Below, piece after piece: positions 17,053 to 64,000 of a stretch of DNA of 64,000 bases. The DNA is from Bugula neritina (taxonomy: Eukaryota; Bryozoa; Gymnolaemata; Cheilostomatida; Bugulidae): positions 579,001-643,000 of the forward strand of contig OZ037770.1 in NCBI GenBank assembly GCA_964035545.1. Reading direction: 5' to 3'. Position 1 is the first letter of the stretch. Every line of letters begins with the position of its first letter. Position numbers and translations under genes: made by a program. The notes beneath the pieces are model-generated. The model was given only the letters and a program-made list of their open reading frames with translations. It searched no databases and was not told the DNA's origin.

Positions 17053-20000
17053 TTATGTACAATCAAAATCTGTTAAGTAGCGTGGCACTTTTCTGGTTCG
17101 CTCAGAACATCGTGTTGGGATATTAGTTATATCAGCTCTGTTACGTATTAAAGGTCCAGTGTCAGTCATGACATTTGTTCGACGAGTAATATCATCTGAA
17201 GAAGAGGCAGCATAGCCTTCTCTTTGCATATCTCTCACCATCACATTGTCTCCTTTATTTACTGGCAAAAGGGGGCGCACTTTAGGATTTTTGTCATGAT
17301 TTTCTTTCATTTTCTCTTTATACTGATCGTTGCTCCTTTTGAATAAGTCATGGTCAGGGAGTTCAGGTTTAAGCTTATCCGGATGGATGGGTACAGTGGA
17401 TCTCAATTTTCTACCCATTAACAATTCTGCTGGAGAGTATGAGCTAAACTGCGGTGAGGATCTATAAGCTAACAAAGCCAAATAAGGATCTTTCTCTTTT
17501 GCAAGCATGTTTTTGATGGTCCTTACTCCTCGTTCAGCTGCTCCATTCGCTCTGTGATAATGTGGACTGCTAGTCACATGGGTAAATCCATACTCGACAG
17601 AAAAATGTTTAAATTCTGCACTTGCATATTGTGGGCCGTTATCTGACAATAGTATTTCAGGTATGCCATGTCGTGAAAAAATAGATTTTAGGTGTGTTAT
17701 TACTTTACTTGAAGAAAAGTCAGAGTTTCCCAGCAAGGCAAGTTCAGGATACCTTGAATAATTATCAATAACCAGAAGATATACTTGGCCTTTATAAGTC
17801 AACAAATCGGTGCTAAGGTGTTGCCAAGGTCTATCTGGAGTTGCAGAAGGACGTAATGGCTCTGTAATTTTAGCTGCATGGATTTTGCATTCAGCACAAT
17901 TGCTGATCATAGCCTCAATAGCCTTTGACATAGAAGGCCACCACACGCCATCTCTAGCCCGTGCTTGACATTTTGTAATGCCCAAGTGTCCTCTATGTAT
18001 ATCTTGCAACACCTGTTCTCTTTGAGCTAACGGTATTACCAAACGATTGCCAAGTGTCAAGAATCCTTTGTTTATTGTTAAAAGAGATCTTCTTTCAAAA
18101 TAGGGCTTCAGAAGGACATCTTCAGTGGACAAATACCCTGGCCATCCATTTTCTACTAATTTGATTACTTTTGACAGTATTTCATCTTCATGCTGTTCTA
18201 AACGAAGCTGCTCCAACCTGCTATCAGATCCATGTTGGTAGATATTATCAATATAAAGTTCAATTTCCATTTCTCTTGCTGCATCAATCTCGTTCGCTTC
18301 AGCAGTGTTATACCTGGAGAGAGCATCAGCTGCAACATTCTTAGACCCCCTCACATGTCTGATAGTATACTGAAATCTTTGAAGTCTAAGTTTAAACCCT
18401 TGAATTCTTGGTGGAAGCCTGTCTAGAAAGATATTCCCAAACAAAGTAACTAGTGGACGGTGATCAGTTTCAATAACCACATTCTTCATACCTAGTATAT
18501 ATGGAGAAAACTTTTCCATAGCCCAACAGACTGCTAAACTTTCTTTTTCTATGGCTGCATAACGCTTTTCGGTCTCTGTTAAAGATCGACTTGCAGCAGA
18601 TATCAAGCGCCGAGAGCCATCCTGTTGAATTTGACAGAGTGTTGCTCCTAGACCTGCATTGCTAGCATCTGTTGTGATTATGGTGTCTTTGTCTACATCA
18701 TAGACTGCTAAAACTGGTGCATTTTGAAATATTTCTTTTATCCTCGTGAAGGAGTTTTCTTGTTTGCTGGACCAGTGCCATGGAACATCTTTCTTCAACA
18801 GCATTCTAATTGGTTCACTCACAGCAGCTAATTCCTCGGAAAACTTAGCATACTGGTTGGCCATTCCAAGAAAACTTCGTACTGAAGTTACATTTTTCGG
18901 AGTAGGAAAATCTACTATTCCTTGAACTCGAGGGCCAACATGTATACCAGACTGATCTATGACATAACCAAGAAAATTAACAGATGGTACTCCAAATTTA
19001 CATTTGTCTTTATTGAGCGTAATGCCTGAAGCTTTAAGTTTTTCCAACACTATTTGCAATCTTGTGTCATGTTGCTCCTTGCTCTCACCAAAAACCAGTA
19101 TGTCATCCATATGTATAACCACACCATCAACATCCTTCAAAATATTGTTCATTTCAGCAACAAAAATTTCTGGAGCACTGCATAGGCCTTGAGGCAGTCG
19201 CAAATAGCGATATCGTCCAGAATGAGTCAGAAATGTTGTTAGTTTGCTAGATTCTTCGCTTAAAGGAATTTGCCAAAAACCACTGTTTGCATCAATCTTG
19301 GAAAAAATTTGTCCTTGTCCTAATTGAGCTAAGCTGCTATCTACTGTTGCCATGGGATGGAACTCTCTCAAAATATGCTTGTTTAACTCGGTATAATCTG
19401 TGCAAATTCTCACCTTGTTTTGGCCAGGTTTAGGAACTACTACCATAGGTGCCACCCATGGAGTAGGTTCATCAACTTTAACAATTACTCCATCCTCAAT
19501 CATTTTCATCAATGCTTCATCTGCTAACTTTCTTCTAGGAAAAGGTATGGGTCTGGGAACATGGATAGCAAATGGTTTAGCATCTCCTTTCAACGTAATG
19601 ACATGCTCTGTATTTACTTTGCCCAATCCTTGGAACAGCTTCTCATCAACACACACATTCTCTATTTGGCATTGAGATGAATCCACAGAGATGAGGTTTA
19701 ATTTCTCACATGCACTACGGCTAAGCAATGGTGTGGTTTGATCTTGAATAACATAAAGGTCTTCATTTATGCGCTCATTCTTTGATGTTATCTGGCACTT
19801 TATTGTTCCTAAACATGTCAAAAGTGTCTGCCCTGGGCCGTACAATTTTTTGCTAGTTGAGATTAGCTCCCCTGAGACATGATGTGGACCACATACACTA
19901 AGAGACGCACCAGTATCTAATTTAAATTTGATCCTTTGTCCTTTGTGTTTGTTGGTGCTTACTCTGAGATTGGTGTACCAGGATTGAGAACCTATGGAGT

Positions 20001-20868
20001 TAATGTGATGTGTCTCTCCTAAATAAAAATCTGTGTCACCCTTTTCTGGCTGTACTTCATTGACTTTATTCAAATTCCTACACACTCTGGCCCAGTGGTT
20101 GAATTGATTGCATTTCGCACATTTAGTTCCATAAGCTGGACATCTCTGACTTTTGTAATGGTTTTTCCCACAATGCTCACATCGGTTCTTGGAACGTTTA
20201 TCATAAGTAACCTCAGAAGGAATTCTTGACTTCCTATTATCAACATTTTGTACTGCATTGACTTCTTCGGGTTTGGGGTCTGGTAGCGTTATCGCTTTAG
20301 GCCTTGTAGATTTCTCAGCTACTCTCAGTGACTTAATCACAAAGTCTAAACTTAGTTTTTCATCAACCTCTTTCATTAATTTTTCTCTTTCATTAAAATC
20401 ATCAATTCCAAAAAGCAGTTTATCTCTTATCAATGAATCTCTTTGATTGCCAAATTCACAGCCTTCCGCCAGCCTTCGCAATTTCATTAAGTATACATCT
20501 ATTGTATCTCCACTTTGGCTACTGTTGTGAAATTGAAATCTATTCAGCACAATACTAGTGCGAGGATTACAGTACTCATGAAAACGCCTAATTACATCTT
20601 CTAGCTTTCTCCCAGCAACCCCTTCCTCAATTTCAGTAATTTCTCCACTAACCTCTAGATTAAATTCCATTTGAGAATAAATTTCACGTACATCTTCACC
20701 CCCACAATGTCTGAATAAGGCTAATTTCCTTTTTTCTGCGGCTCTTGAGTTAGCAGTTAGGTCTATTGCTAGCAAATAATCCTCAAATGACCTAATCCAA
20801 CGCCGCCATTCTCCTGACAAATCTTCTGCCCTTAAATTCAATTGTCCAGGTGGTGAAATGCCTTCCAT
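17053..20868 (-). CDS. gag-pol: Gag-Pol polyprotein of the LTR retrotransposon
   Basis: 1271 residues, one frame. Gag occupies the N-terminus and ends in two zinc knuckles at about 229-262 (CEHCGKNHYKSQRC, a slightly long spacing, then CAKCNQFNHWARVC). The aspartic protease has DTGAS near 317. The reverse transcriptase shows WVAPMVVVPKPG and the catalytic HMDD near 585 (usually YxDD). RNase H has TTDASNAGLGA near 732 and ETDHRPL. The integrase has an HHCC zinc domain at about 957-991 (HRGHLG...CAEC) and a DDE core: D in LSTDLLT, D in LSDNGPQ near 1077 and E in GAAERGVR near 1110. All catalytic residues are present, so the product is potentially active. No frameshift separates gag from pol and there is no env. 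The start lies 34 nt inside the 5' LTR. Confidence 0.95.
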   Translation of the reverse strand: MEGISPPGQLNLRAEDLSGEWRRWIRSFEDYLLAIDLTANSRAAEKRKLALFRHCGGEDVREIYSQMEFNLEVSGEITEIEEGVAGRKLEDVIRRFHEYCNPRTSIVLNRFQFHNSSQSGDTIDVYLMKLRRLAEGCEFGNQRDSLIRDKLLFGIDDFNEREKLMKEVDEKLSLDFVIKSLRVAEKSTRPKAITLPDPKPEEVNAVQNVDNRKSRIPSEVTYDKRSKNRCEHCGKNHYKSQRCPAYGTKCAKCNQFNHWARVCRNLNKVNEVQPEKGDTDFYLGETHHINSIGSQSWYTNLRVSTNKHKGQRIKFKLDTGASLSVCGPHHVSGELISTSKKLYGPGQTLLTCLGTIKCQITSKNERINEDLYVIQDQTTPLLSRSACEKLNLISVDSSQCQIENVCVDEKLFQGLGKVNTEHVITLKGDAKPFAIHVPRPIPFPRRKLADEALMKMIEDGVIVKVDEPTPWVAPMVVVPKPGQNKVRICTDYTELNKHILREFHPMATVDSSLAQLGQGQIFSKIDANSGFWQIPLSEESSKLTTFLTHSGRYRYLRLPQGLCSAPEIFVAEMNNILKDVDGVVIHMDDILVFGESKEQHDTRLQIVLEKLKASGITLNKDKCKFGVPSVNFLGYVIDQSGIHVGPRVQGIVDFPTPKNVTSVRSFLGMANQYAKFSEELAAVSEPIRMLLKKDVPWHWSSKQENSFTRIKEIFQNAPVLAVYDVDKDTIITTDASNAGLGATLCQIQQDGSRRLISAASRSLTETEKRYAAIEKESLAVCWAMEKFSPYILGMKNVVIETDHRPLVTLFGNIFLDRLPPRIQGFKLRLQRFQYTIRHVRGSKNVAADALSRYNTAEANEIDAAREMEIELYIDNIYQHGSDSRLEQLRLEQHEDEILSKVIKLVENGWPGYLSTEDVLLKPYFERRSLLTINKGFLTLGNRLVIPLAQREQVLQDIHRGHLGITKCQARARDGVWWPSMSKAIEAMISNCAECKIHAAKITEPLRPSATPDRPWQHLSTDLLTYKGQVYLLVIDNYSRYPELALLGNSDFSSSKVITHLKSIFSRHGIPEILLSDNGPQYASAEFKHFSVEYGFTHVTSSPHYHRANGAAERGVRTIKNMLAKEKDPYLALLAYRSSPQFSSYSPAELLMGRKLRSTVPIHPDKLKPELPDHDLFKRSNDQYKEKMKENHDKNPKVRPLLPVNKGDNVMVRDMQREGYAASSSDDITRRTNVMTDTGPLIRNRADITNIPTRCSERTRKVPRYLTDFDCT

Positions 20869-20902
20869 CTTTTAAACTAACCATTAAATTACGCTGCCAC
20901 CA

Positions 20903-21099
20903 TGTTTTATTCTTTAGATGTCTATTTATCTAGCAATTATTAGTGGATTAGTTTTAATCTTCAGTTTATTTTAATCAAGCACTGCAGTTTGCCAAACAGG
21001 AAGTGACTATCTTTTACAAAAACAGAATAATAATTGATCAGCTAAAACATCAAGAAAAGGTAACTCCAAGTTTACATAAACTGTGTAAATATTACAACA
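20903..21099 (-). repeat. 5' LTR of the Mag-like element
   Basis: 197 bp, identical to 16748-16944. On the sense strand it ends in CA followed at once by TGGTGGCAGCG, the likely tRNA primer site. It should hold the element's promoter. Confidence 0.95.
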
Positions 21100-21261
21100 T
21101 TACAATATAGAAAAACATAGACAGAAATAAAGAGAAAAAAGAGAGTGAGAGAAACAAAAATTCATATGCGTATGATATTTTGTGTTTGATTGTTTTATTT
21201 AAATATTTAAATCTGGCAATTATAAAGAAATTGGTGTCTGAAGCCACTGTTTTAAGATAAT

Positions 21262-30503
<9,242 letters not shown>

Positions 30504-31097
30504 TGCTATAAGTTATTTATTCAGGCTTCAAAGAGACGCACCATCAACTGCTTAGCTTAGTAAACTAAATATGCAAAGTCTATTTGAAAAACTATTTGAA
30601 AAAATGTATGCATTATCTATTGTTGATTTATTGTGAAATAACTTAAAACAAATGCATAAGAGAAAAAGAAAATAAGTTTTGCAACTTTCAATTTAAAAAT
30701 GATTAACCAAGTTTGCAATGTATATATACATTTTTTCAAGAAACACAATTATTCTGTTATAGTTTTAAACAAAAAGTAATTAAGTATATAAATGACTACA
30801 CAAAAGAATGGTAGAACTTGAAAAAATAAAATAAAAGAATACTAAAAATTAATTAGACAAATATACATGATGAAGCAATTTGATAAATTGATTTGTAATT
30901 GCTTAGTTTAAAAATTTTTAACACACAGAGATGTAAAATGAACCTAAATTATGTCAATTGGAAATACTTAAGTTTTATTAAAAACTGATAGGCATACACC
31001 TAACACTTCATAATACCAACAAAGGGATTTTTGACTGCAAAAAAAGTCAATTAACAGACATCCTGATGCTTTGACTGGAAGGTATAGCTGCAGCGTG

Positions 31098-31583
31098 TTA
31101 GCGCCACAGATCTACCTTTTCTCTGGCCACCAGACTGGATATGTCTAACTGGACCACTGCCTCCCACTCATTGGACGCTTTGCTGCAAGAAATAATATTT
31201 TATTGCAATTACTCCCTTTACTTTCAGACTGAATTGACAAGAGTTACTATACAGCAAAGAGAGATTTGTCAGGGGTTACCAAATTCCTCCTACTTTAGTG
31301 TTGTTGGTCAATGTTAGTTGTCTATAGTTAAAGCTGATTAAATATAACTAAAATTGTGTTCTCTTGTCATTTTAACATGTTTTTAAAAGAAAATGTTCAC
31401 AACTTATATTAGAAGCTTGCGCAACTAAATAACAATACTCCTGCAAATGTTGAAAATAACAATGATGACTTACTATGACACAATTACAAAGGGTTGATAT
31501 AAGAAATTTTACAGCACTTACACGTCTTTCGCATTAAATACCGGTTTAATCAAGCAGAATAATATAGTAGTTATTAAATGCAT
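31098..31583 (-). CDS. Relic or mini-gene: signal-peptide exon plus receptor-tail exon
   Basis: Exon a, 31583-31522, encodes a signal peptide (MHLITTILFCLIKPVFNAKD) and ends GT|GTAAGT in the same phase as every exon 1 of the family. Exon b, 31182-31098, follows an acceptor (TTTCTTGCAG) and encodes SNEWEAVVQLDISSL and AREKVDLWR, then stops. It is homologous to the tail of gene D (SKGWDKTYRIDITSL, ARRKVEMWH). No module exon lies between them. Spliced directly, a to b stays in frame and gives a secreted peptide of about 49 residues. Alternatives: a gene copy that lost its interior; exon a as an alternative start of gene E; exon b as an alternative last exon of gene D. Confidence 0.4.
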
Positions 31584-31829
31584 GTCTGGTGTAAGGGTTA
31601 GTACACTTTTTAGCATAATAATAGTTTCTAAACTTAACAATGATAAACATGACTTTGTGTTACAGTTATGTGCAAAATCCTTTGAAATTTATTGTTTACT
31701 AATCTTGAAGAAATTGAAAATGTAAGCATTATGTAATAACAGTATATTTTGACGGGAGACAAAACTTGTATTTTTGTTTATGATCAGAAAGTAGCTGATT
31801 GTATAGTTAAAAGAGAGTAAGAGAGTGTT

Positions 31830-32202
<373 letters not shown>

Positions 32203-32629
32203 TGATGAATAGATAAATGTACAAATAATACACAAACAGCAGGGCAGCAACAGAGAAACAGAACAAAAATAATCTACAAATGCTCAGACTTTCTTGCAAA
32301 TTTTAGTTATAAATAGCATGTAAAAAACTTTTTGTTGCCTCAAAAGAAAGCTAGTGAAGCAAAAAACTTAAGCATTCAAAAAATCCATATTACGCAGCTG
32401 ATTTGTACTGAATATAAAAATACTATGTTTTACTATGATGAAATATACATATAATTTATTGTATAAAGTATATTAAGCTCTAGTAAACGCTCATTTGTAT
32501 AAACTAAAGATTTCATAAAATAGCTGACATAGAAGAACTGAGAGAAACAGTATAATTCGTCAATATACATTGTGATGCCCTAAGCAATGCTGTTTTATAT
32601 CTCCACTGTCTATAGCAGATAGCAGCCTC

Positions 32630-40812
<8,183 letters not shown>

Positions 40813-41395
40813 GATTGACTGATCTAAAATAAATTCTAGTAACTAAATATTTTCAGTTCAACAATTACTAACGTAACTTTGTGATGAAGCCATACGTAAA
40901 AATATTTTTTAATATTTGTGTAATACTGACTTGAAGATATTGAAGCTATTTAAAGTACTACCATACCAGCAATAAATTTTATAGGTATATGTGCATATGA
41001 ATCGGTTTTAATACATGAGCTTTGTTTTATGATAATTCTTATTGCACTTTTGTTACTTTAGCTATATTCGAAATTTATATATATTTTACATTCCAATACT
41101 TTTTCATTATTTTGTACATCACCTTGACGAGTGGCCAAAGTCATGCTACGAAACAAATTTGTAGGTGATATATACTTGATATTAAAATAGAAGATTTTAG
41201 TCAATTGTACCTAACCTATATATGTATATATATTTTTTTTTTCAAATTTTTGGTAACAAACTAAACAATAAACCTGAAGCCATTTTGACAAAACTATTTT
41301 ATCTTAAAAAAACAAATATCATTGTTGATCGTGTAAAAATACCACAAGTTGAATTGATCAGGTATTGTTTGTACTTGAAGCTACATTTAGACATT
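40813..41395. promoter_or_regulatory. Divergent promoter region between genes D and A
   Basis: 583 bp separate the two start codons, which face away from each other. Both genes begin with a signal-peptide exon, so both promoters or one bidirectional promoter should lie here. The interval is AT-rich (for example TATATATGTATATATA near 41218), so TATA-like steps are not informative. No CpG-rich core is seen. Confidence 0.5.
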
Positions 41396-51237
<9,842 letters not shown>

Positions 51238-52621
51238 ATGAGTAGAGTAAAAGAAGAGGGAAGCAAAGTATCTACAAAATCCACATGAACACAAAAATAA
51301 CATTATCATGCAAATATTTCAAAGATTAAATACTTAGTATTATAATGATTCAGTTTTGACTGTGAAAGAATAGTTTGTATTTTTAACTTTTTTGGAAAAA
51401 ACAATTGCGCTATAATTTTATTTGTCTGAATATGTAAATATAACTAAGAGAGTAAACACTTAGCATCTCAAGAAAGTTGTTGTCAAATCAAAAACCTCTG
51501 CACCTGAATCTAACATAAAATCTACAGTGTTTTCAGCAACTCTTCGAGTTTTCATTAACAGTTCCTTTTACGATATAGACATACAAGAAATTCAATCGCG
51601 TTATTTGCTTATCTTCTTATTGCTTGCAGCTACCCCTTGCACCAAGTGTTCTATATATAAGGGTATACAAACTATAAAATATCTCTCAGGGTTTACATAC
51701 AGCTAGGTCACTCTGAAAACCACCTTAAGAACTATGACTCAACTTATTGCATCAAAATAAGCTTGTTCCTAGGAAAGTTATAAACCTGGTTTCTAGGCTA
51801 CGAATATTTCTATGGTTAATTTTTCTCTCCTCTTTATACTCAGCAGTCTCTGGGTATCTCATTTCATTATCTTTAGCAGTTTACACATATAGATTTAATT
51901 GACAACCACAACAAAAGTACTTTGTTACATAATTTTGTACCTTTGACTGTTTTGAAACACAATTGTGCTATAATTTTGTCTGAATATTCAAATATAATTG
52001 AGATGGTAAATATTTAGTGTCTTTAATAGTTAGGGTCAAAGAAAAGACTTCTGCACCTGAACCTAATATGAAATCTATATGTTTTATTAAATTTTAGAAT
52101 GTTCATTAACATTTCCTTCTACCATATAGACATTCAATAAATCCCACCTAGTTATGTGCTTATGTTATTGGCACTTGGGGCTACCCTTGAACTTTTGAGA
52201 TATAATAGGTGCCTTAAATACTTAAAAGTATGAAACTATGAAACATATCACTACTATTGTACTTCTAAACCTGTAAATCATTTTGAGAATGGTCTTGTGA
52301 AATAGTTCACTCCAAGACATTGAGTGAAAATTAGCCTCTCTCTAGGCAAGTTATAAACCTGGTTTCTAAGCTGCCCACATTTCCAGGACTAGCTTTTCTC
52401 TTCCACAGTCAGTAGTTTCTGGGCTTCTCATCTCACTACCTTTAACAATTCATATCTATAAATGTGATCAATAACCACAAAATATCTAAAATAGGAAATG
52501 GAAAAATCTTCTAACATAGTTTTAGCTTAAAGCAAGAAAATCATTGTTAAAGCTGTAAAGGAAATATTTCAAATTATTTTCATTAGGCTTTTATGTATTT
52601 TAAAAAAAGAACTATTTTATA
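51238..52621. repeat. Two direct repeats of about 550 bp between genes A and B
   Basis: 51390-51945 and 51955-52490 are diverged direct repeats. Landmarks are CAATTG(C/T)GCTATAATTTT, CTGCACCTGAA(T/C)CTAA and AAGTTATAAACCTGGTTTCTA. A third relative follows gene B at about 61230-61720. The interval includes gene A's 3' flank and gene B's promoter. No coding exon was seen. Confidence 0.65.
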
Positions 52622-61036
<8,415 letters not shown>

Positions 61037-62541
61037 AATGCAAGAAAGATCAGTCATACATAAAACAATGCCCATAATAATAGAATAAAGAGAAAAAGGA
61101 AGGAAAAATCTTTATATAATCAAACATAAAACTACACCAAAATATATTATTATGCAATGGTTGGAAGAAACAAATATATATTATTATATTCAAGTCCTTT
61201 TGACTCTTAGAGACATACCTATCTTTATTACAACTGTTTGACCTTTCTATTGTGTATTATAAATTTGTCTTTCTGAATATAAAAGTATAAGTGAGCTTTT
61301 AAACACTTAATTGTTTAAGATAGTTTCTGTTAACGTAGAAGTTGTAGCACTTGAATCTAATATGCAATCTACAAAATTTTATCAATTCTCAACGTTTTAA
61401 TTTGTAACTTTTTCCTTCTCAATATACTTTTAATAAGACTTACATGTCTAGTGCTCATCTTACAATTACACTTTGAAGACATATCTTTGGCTGTCCTTTG
61501 GGCTATTACTAAAACTGTCAGTAAAACAACAATAAAATCTGTCACTGCTTCTATAGCTGTCTAGTTAAGAATGGTCAGGTGAAATAAGTTTTACTAAGTT
61601 AGGCATTAAAAATCAGCTTGTTACTGGGCAAGTTGGTAACCGCGTTTCTTCAAGCTGCCGAAATTGTTGGCCTAGTTTTTTTCTCCTCCATGCTGCAGTA
61701 AAACACAACAGTTTATAAGGCTCTTATCTTGCCTTCTGCCTCTCTATCTGTTGGAGTTGATTTTGCTAACATCAATAAATCAGTACGCCCTCTTTGTAAA
61801 CATGATCAACTATATGAGTCATCAGATATTACTGTACAGTGTTTATCATTTTCTGTGTATCTACTCTTAGAAAGAGAATTTGCATACGACTATTTACAAA
61901 TGCCTCGGAATTTCATTTTTTTACCAAATGTTTTGTTTAGAGAAAACTATTCAAAAACTTGAACATTCACTAATGTTGCTCTCAAGACGAGATGAAAGTA
62001 CTTGATCCAGTTTTAACTTGGCTTAGAAGTCAATGATATTTTTATATGTTGATATTGGGAATAAAAAAAGAGTAGTTATTGTTCTAATTTGTATATAAAA
62101 TACAGTCCGCACAGATAATTACTCATTATTTGTGTTAATATTCAAAAAATTGAGAAAACTAGTTGGCATTTGAAGATAAAAAAAGGAATAAGCACAAGTT
62201 TAGACTTGGACAGTAATATTAGAGTCAAGTACTATCAATAATGAAGTTTCACTTGCTAAATTGGCTGAGTTTTCATTTTAGTTTGATATTTGAAAGTTAC
62301 CAGACACTAGATTCAGATTTTACAACCTTGAACAGCGTTCAGCTTATTTGATAATTGTGCAATTAGTTGTATTGTATTGTATTTAGATTACAAGTGGCAT
62401 ATCAACAATATAAAACAGAAGTATTTCAAAACATAACTTTAGCTGAAAGCAATAAAATCATTGTTAAATTTGTAAGAAAAAATACATGAAATAATTTTGG
62501 TAAGAATTGTTTATATTATTTTAAAACAAGATTTCGACATT
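61037..62541. other. Spacer between genes B and C
   Basis: Contains gene B's poly(A) signal (AATAAA at 61084) and a relative of the 550-bp repeats after gene A (about 61230-61720). Its last 150 bp align with the DNA before gene B exon 1 (AAAATCATTGTTAAA... to the start codon). It therefore belongs to the tandem repeat unit and should hold gene C's promoter. No gene was seen. Confidence 0.55.
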
Positions 62542-63297
62542 ATGCTATTGAAGCTTGTAATCTTGCTTTGTATAAACCAGGTGCTACATAACATTATTGC
62601 ACTCAGTGCTGTATCTCCACAGATGTAAGTACAAAATATGCTTCAATCTGTTGATATGTTGATTCAACATTTGAGATTAACTTATAAATGTTCTGTTTTA
62701 TTGAGATTCATTTTATTTGAATATATAAAAGCATTGATGAACACACGCACACGCACGAACACTGGTCGATTTACCTAATGAAATACACATTAGAAATATC
62801 AAGGTTTTGCTGTTTCACAGTTTAGCTGCTAATTCATATGAATTTTGCCCACAACAAATAAAATGTCAATCAACACAACTATAAAAATCAAGGTTCTTTT
62901 TCATGTTGTGTAATATCCCATGCTTTTTTTATCAATTAGCCAAGTTTTTCTGGGACTATTTGCAAGTGCAAATTAACTAAATAGTTTCAAGGGAAACATA
63001 GGAAACCAAACAGAATTTAAAATAAACCTTGAATATTTAGTTGTATAACTTTATGCACTTTATTATAATATGATCAAAATATTTTTTTGCAGAGAACTTT
63101 TAAGGCCTCTGAGGCTGTATGAGTTAAACCGAGACACATTCACAGTGAAATCTGACATACACATCAAAATACCTCTTGGCCCATTTGTTTTTTGGGACAT
63201 GGGCTTTTGACTTTTGTCTCACTGGACCAAATACGACGCATGCACTGATACGCAAGACCAGCGATTTTCTCAGTATAGTAAAGAGCATATAATTCAG
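62542..63297 (+). pseudogene. Gene C: FN3-array receptor paralogue, first two exons, in-frame stop
   Basis: Exon 1, 62542-62624, encodes a signal peptide (MLLKLVILLCINQVLH) and ends AT|GTAAGT. Exon 2, 63093-63297, is homologous to exon 2 of B (LRPLRLYELNRDTFTVKSDI). In the predicted frame the codon at 63208-63210 is TGA, where A and B read through. Just after it the protein runs out of register (LLSHWTK where B has FCLSGHN) and then returns to register at YDAC. This looks like one inserted base in the T run at 63205-63208 and a compensating one-base loss near 63231, so two indels. Exon 2 then ends with a normal GTGAGT donor. Either a dying copy or a sequencing error. The rest lies beyond the window. 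Confidence 0.7.
62815..63055. repeat. Imperfect inverted repeat, relative of the 5.5 kb element
   Basis: Arms around ACAACTATAAAAATCAAGG (about 62876-62894) and its imperfect reverse complement CCTTGAATATTTAGTTGTA (about 63028-63046). Outer and inner parts resemble the repeat at 5490-5795. It lies in intron 1 of gene C. Confidence 0.5.
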
Positions 63298-63344
63298 GTG
63301 AGTAACATCAAACCTACTAGATATTTGCACATCTTAAAAAGGAG

Positions 63345-63942
<598 letters not shown>

Positions 63943-64000
63943 TAAAAAACTAGGCAGACGGAGTCGAGAAACGAGAATAAGTAAAAGCAAAAAAGAGGCC

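Larger units (their letters stand above)
16748..21099 (-). mobile_element. Complete Mag-like Ty3/gypsy LTR retrotransposon
   Basis: A 4352-bp element on the minus strand with two 197-bp LTRs (TG...CA) that I read as identical base for base. Just inside the 5' LTR, on the sense strand, is a primer-binding-site-like TGGTGGCAGCGTAAT. Just before the 3' LTR is the polypurine tract AAAGAGGGGA. One uninterrupted 1271-codon gag-pol frame fills the interior, starting only 34 nt from the 5' LTR. Identical LTRs and an open frame mean a recent insertion. Oddly, the outer flanks (AGAAG before, TTACA after) show no target-site duplication. It lies between the 3' end of gene E and the start of gene F. The single fused frame and absence of env fit the Mag lineage, but the lineage call is by motif style only. 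Confidence 0.95.

Noticed and set aside
17053-20446. Several 60-90 codon plus-strand frames inside the retrotransposon
   Set aside because: They are shadows of the 1271-codon gag-pol frame on the other strand.

Overview
This is AT-rich animal DNA. It has many short exons with GT-AG introns, long dinucleotide microsatellites, LINE, SINE and MITE debris, and a complete Ty3/gypsy-type LTR retrotransposon. An invertebrate is likely (a lophotrochozoan would fit), but the sequence alone does not fix the phylum.

The centre of interest is a cluster of paralogous genes for single-pass membrane proteins with fibronectin type III-like (FN3) ectodomains. I call them A to F. Three lie on the plus strand: A (41396-51237), B (52622-61036) and C (62542 to the window end). 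Three lie on the minus strand: D (40812-32630), E (30503-21262) and F (15729-11593). D and A are head to head, 583 bp apart. A, B, D and E each assemble into 15 exons with the same intron phases, and the summed lengths are multiples of three (672, 670, 682 and 697 codons before the stop). The order is signal peptide (exon 1), six two-exon FN3-like modules with phase-1 boundaries (exons 2-13), transmembrane segment (exon 14) and a short basic tail (exon 15). F stops after exon 9. C has an in-frame TGA in exon 2 and then leaves the window. A relic or mini-gene with only a first and a last exon lies between D and E (31583-31098). I do not recognise the family. Its arrangement suggests a diversifying surface receptor, for example in recognition or adhesion, but that is inference.

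Intron 2 is almost pure (GA)n on the sense strand in A, D, E and F; C has a (GA)n tract just after exon 2, and B has (AT)n in the same place. Repeat units are about 10 kb; the E-F spacing fits once the 4.35 kb LTR element is removed.

Left to right: decayed endonuclease-type LINE (480-3290, minus); possible decayed multi-exon gene (about 4280-6268, plus); mostly empty AT-rich DNA with a palindromic repeat (to 10.9 kb); LINE fragment (10.9-11.3 kb); gene F; Mag-like LTR retrotransposon with identical LTRs (16748-21099); gene E; mini-gene; gene D; divergent promoter region; genes A, B and C, ending in a long (GA)n tract.
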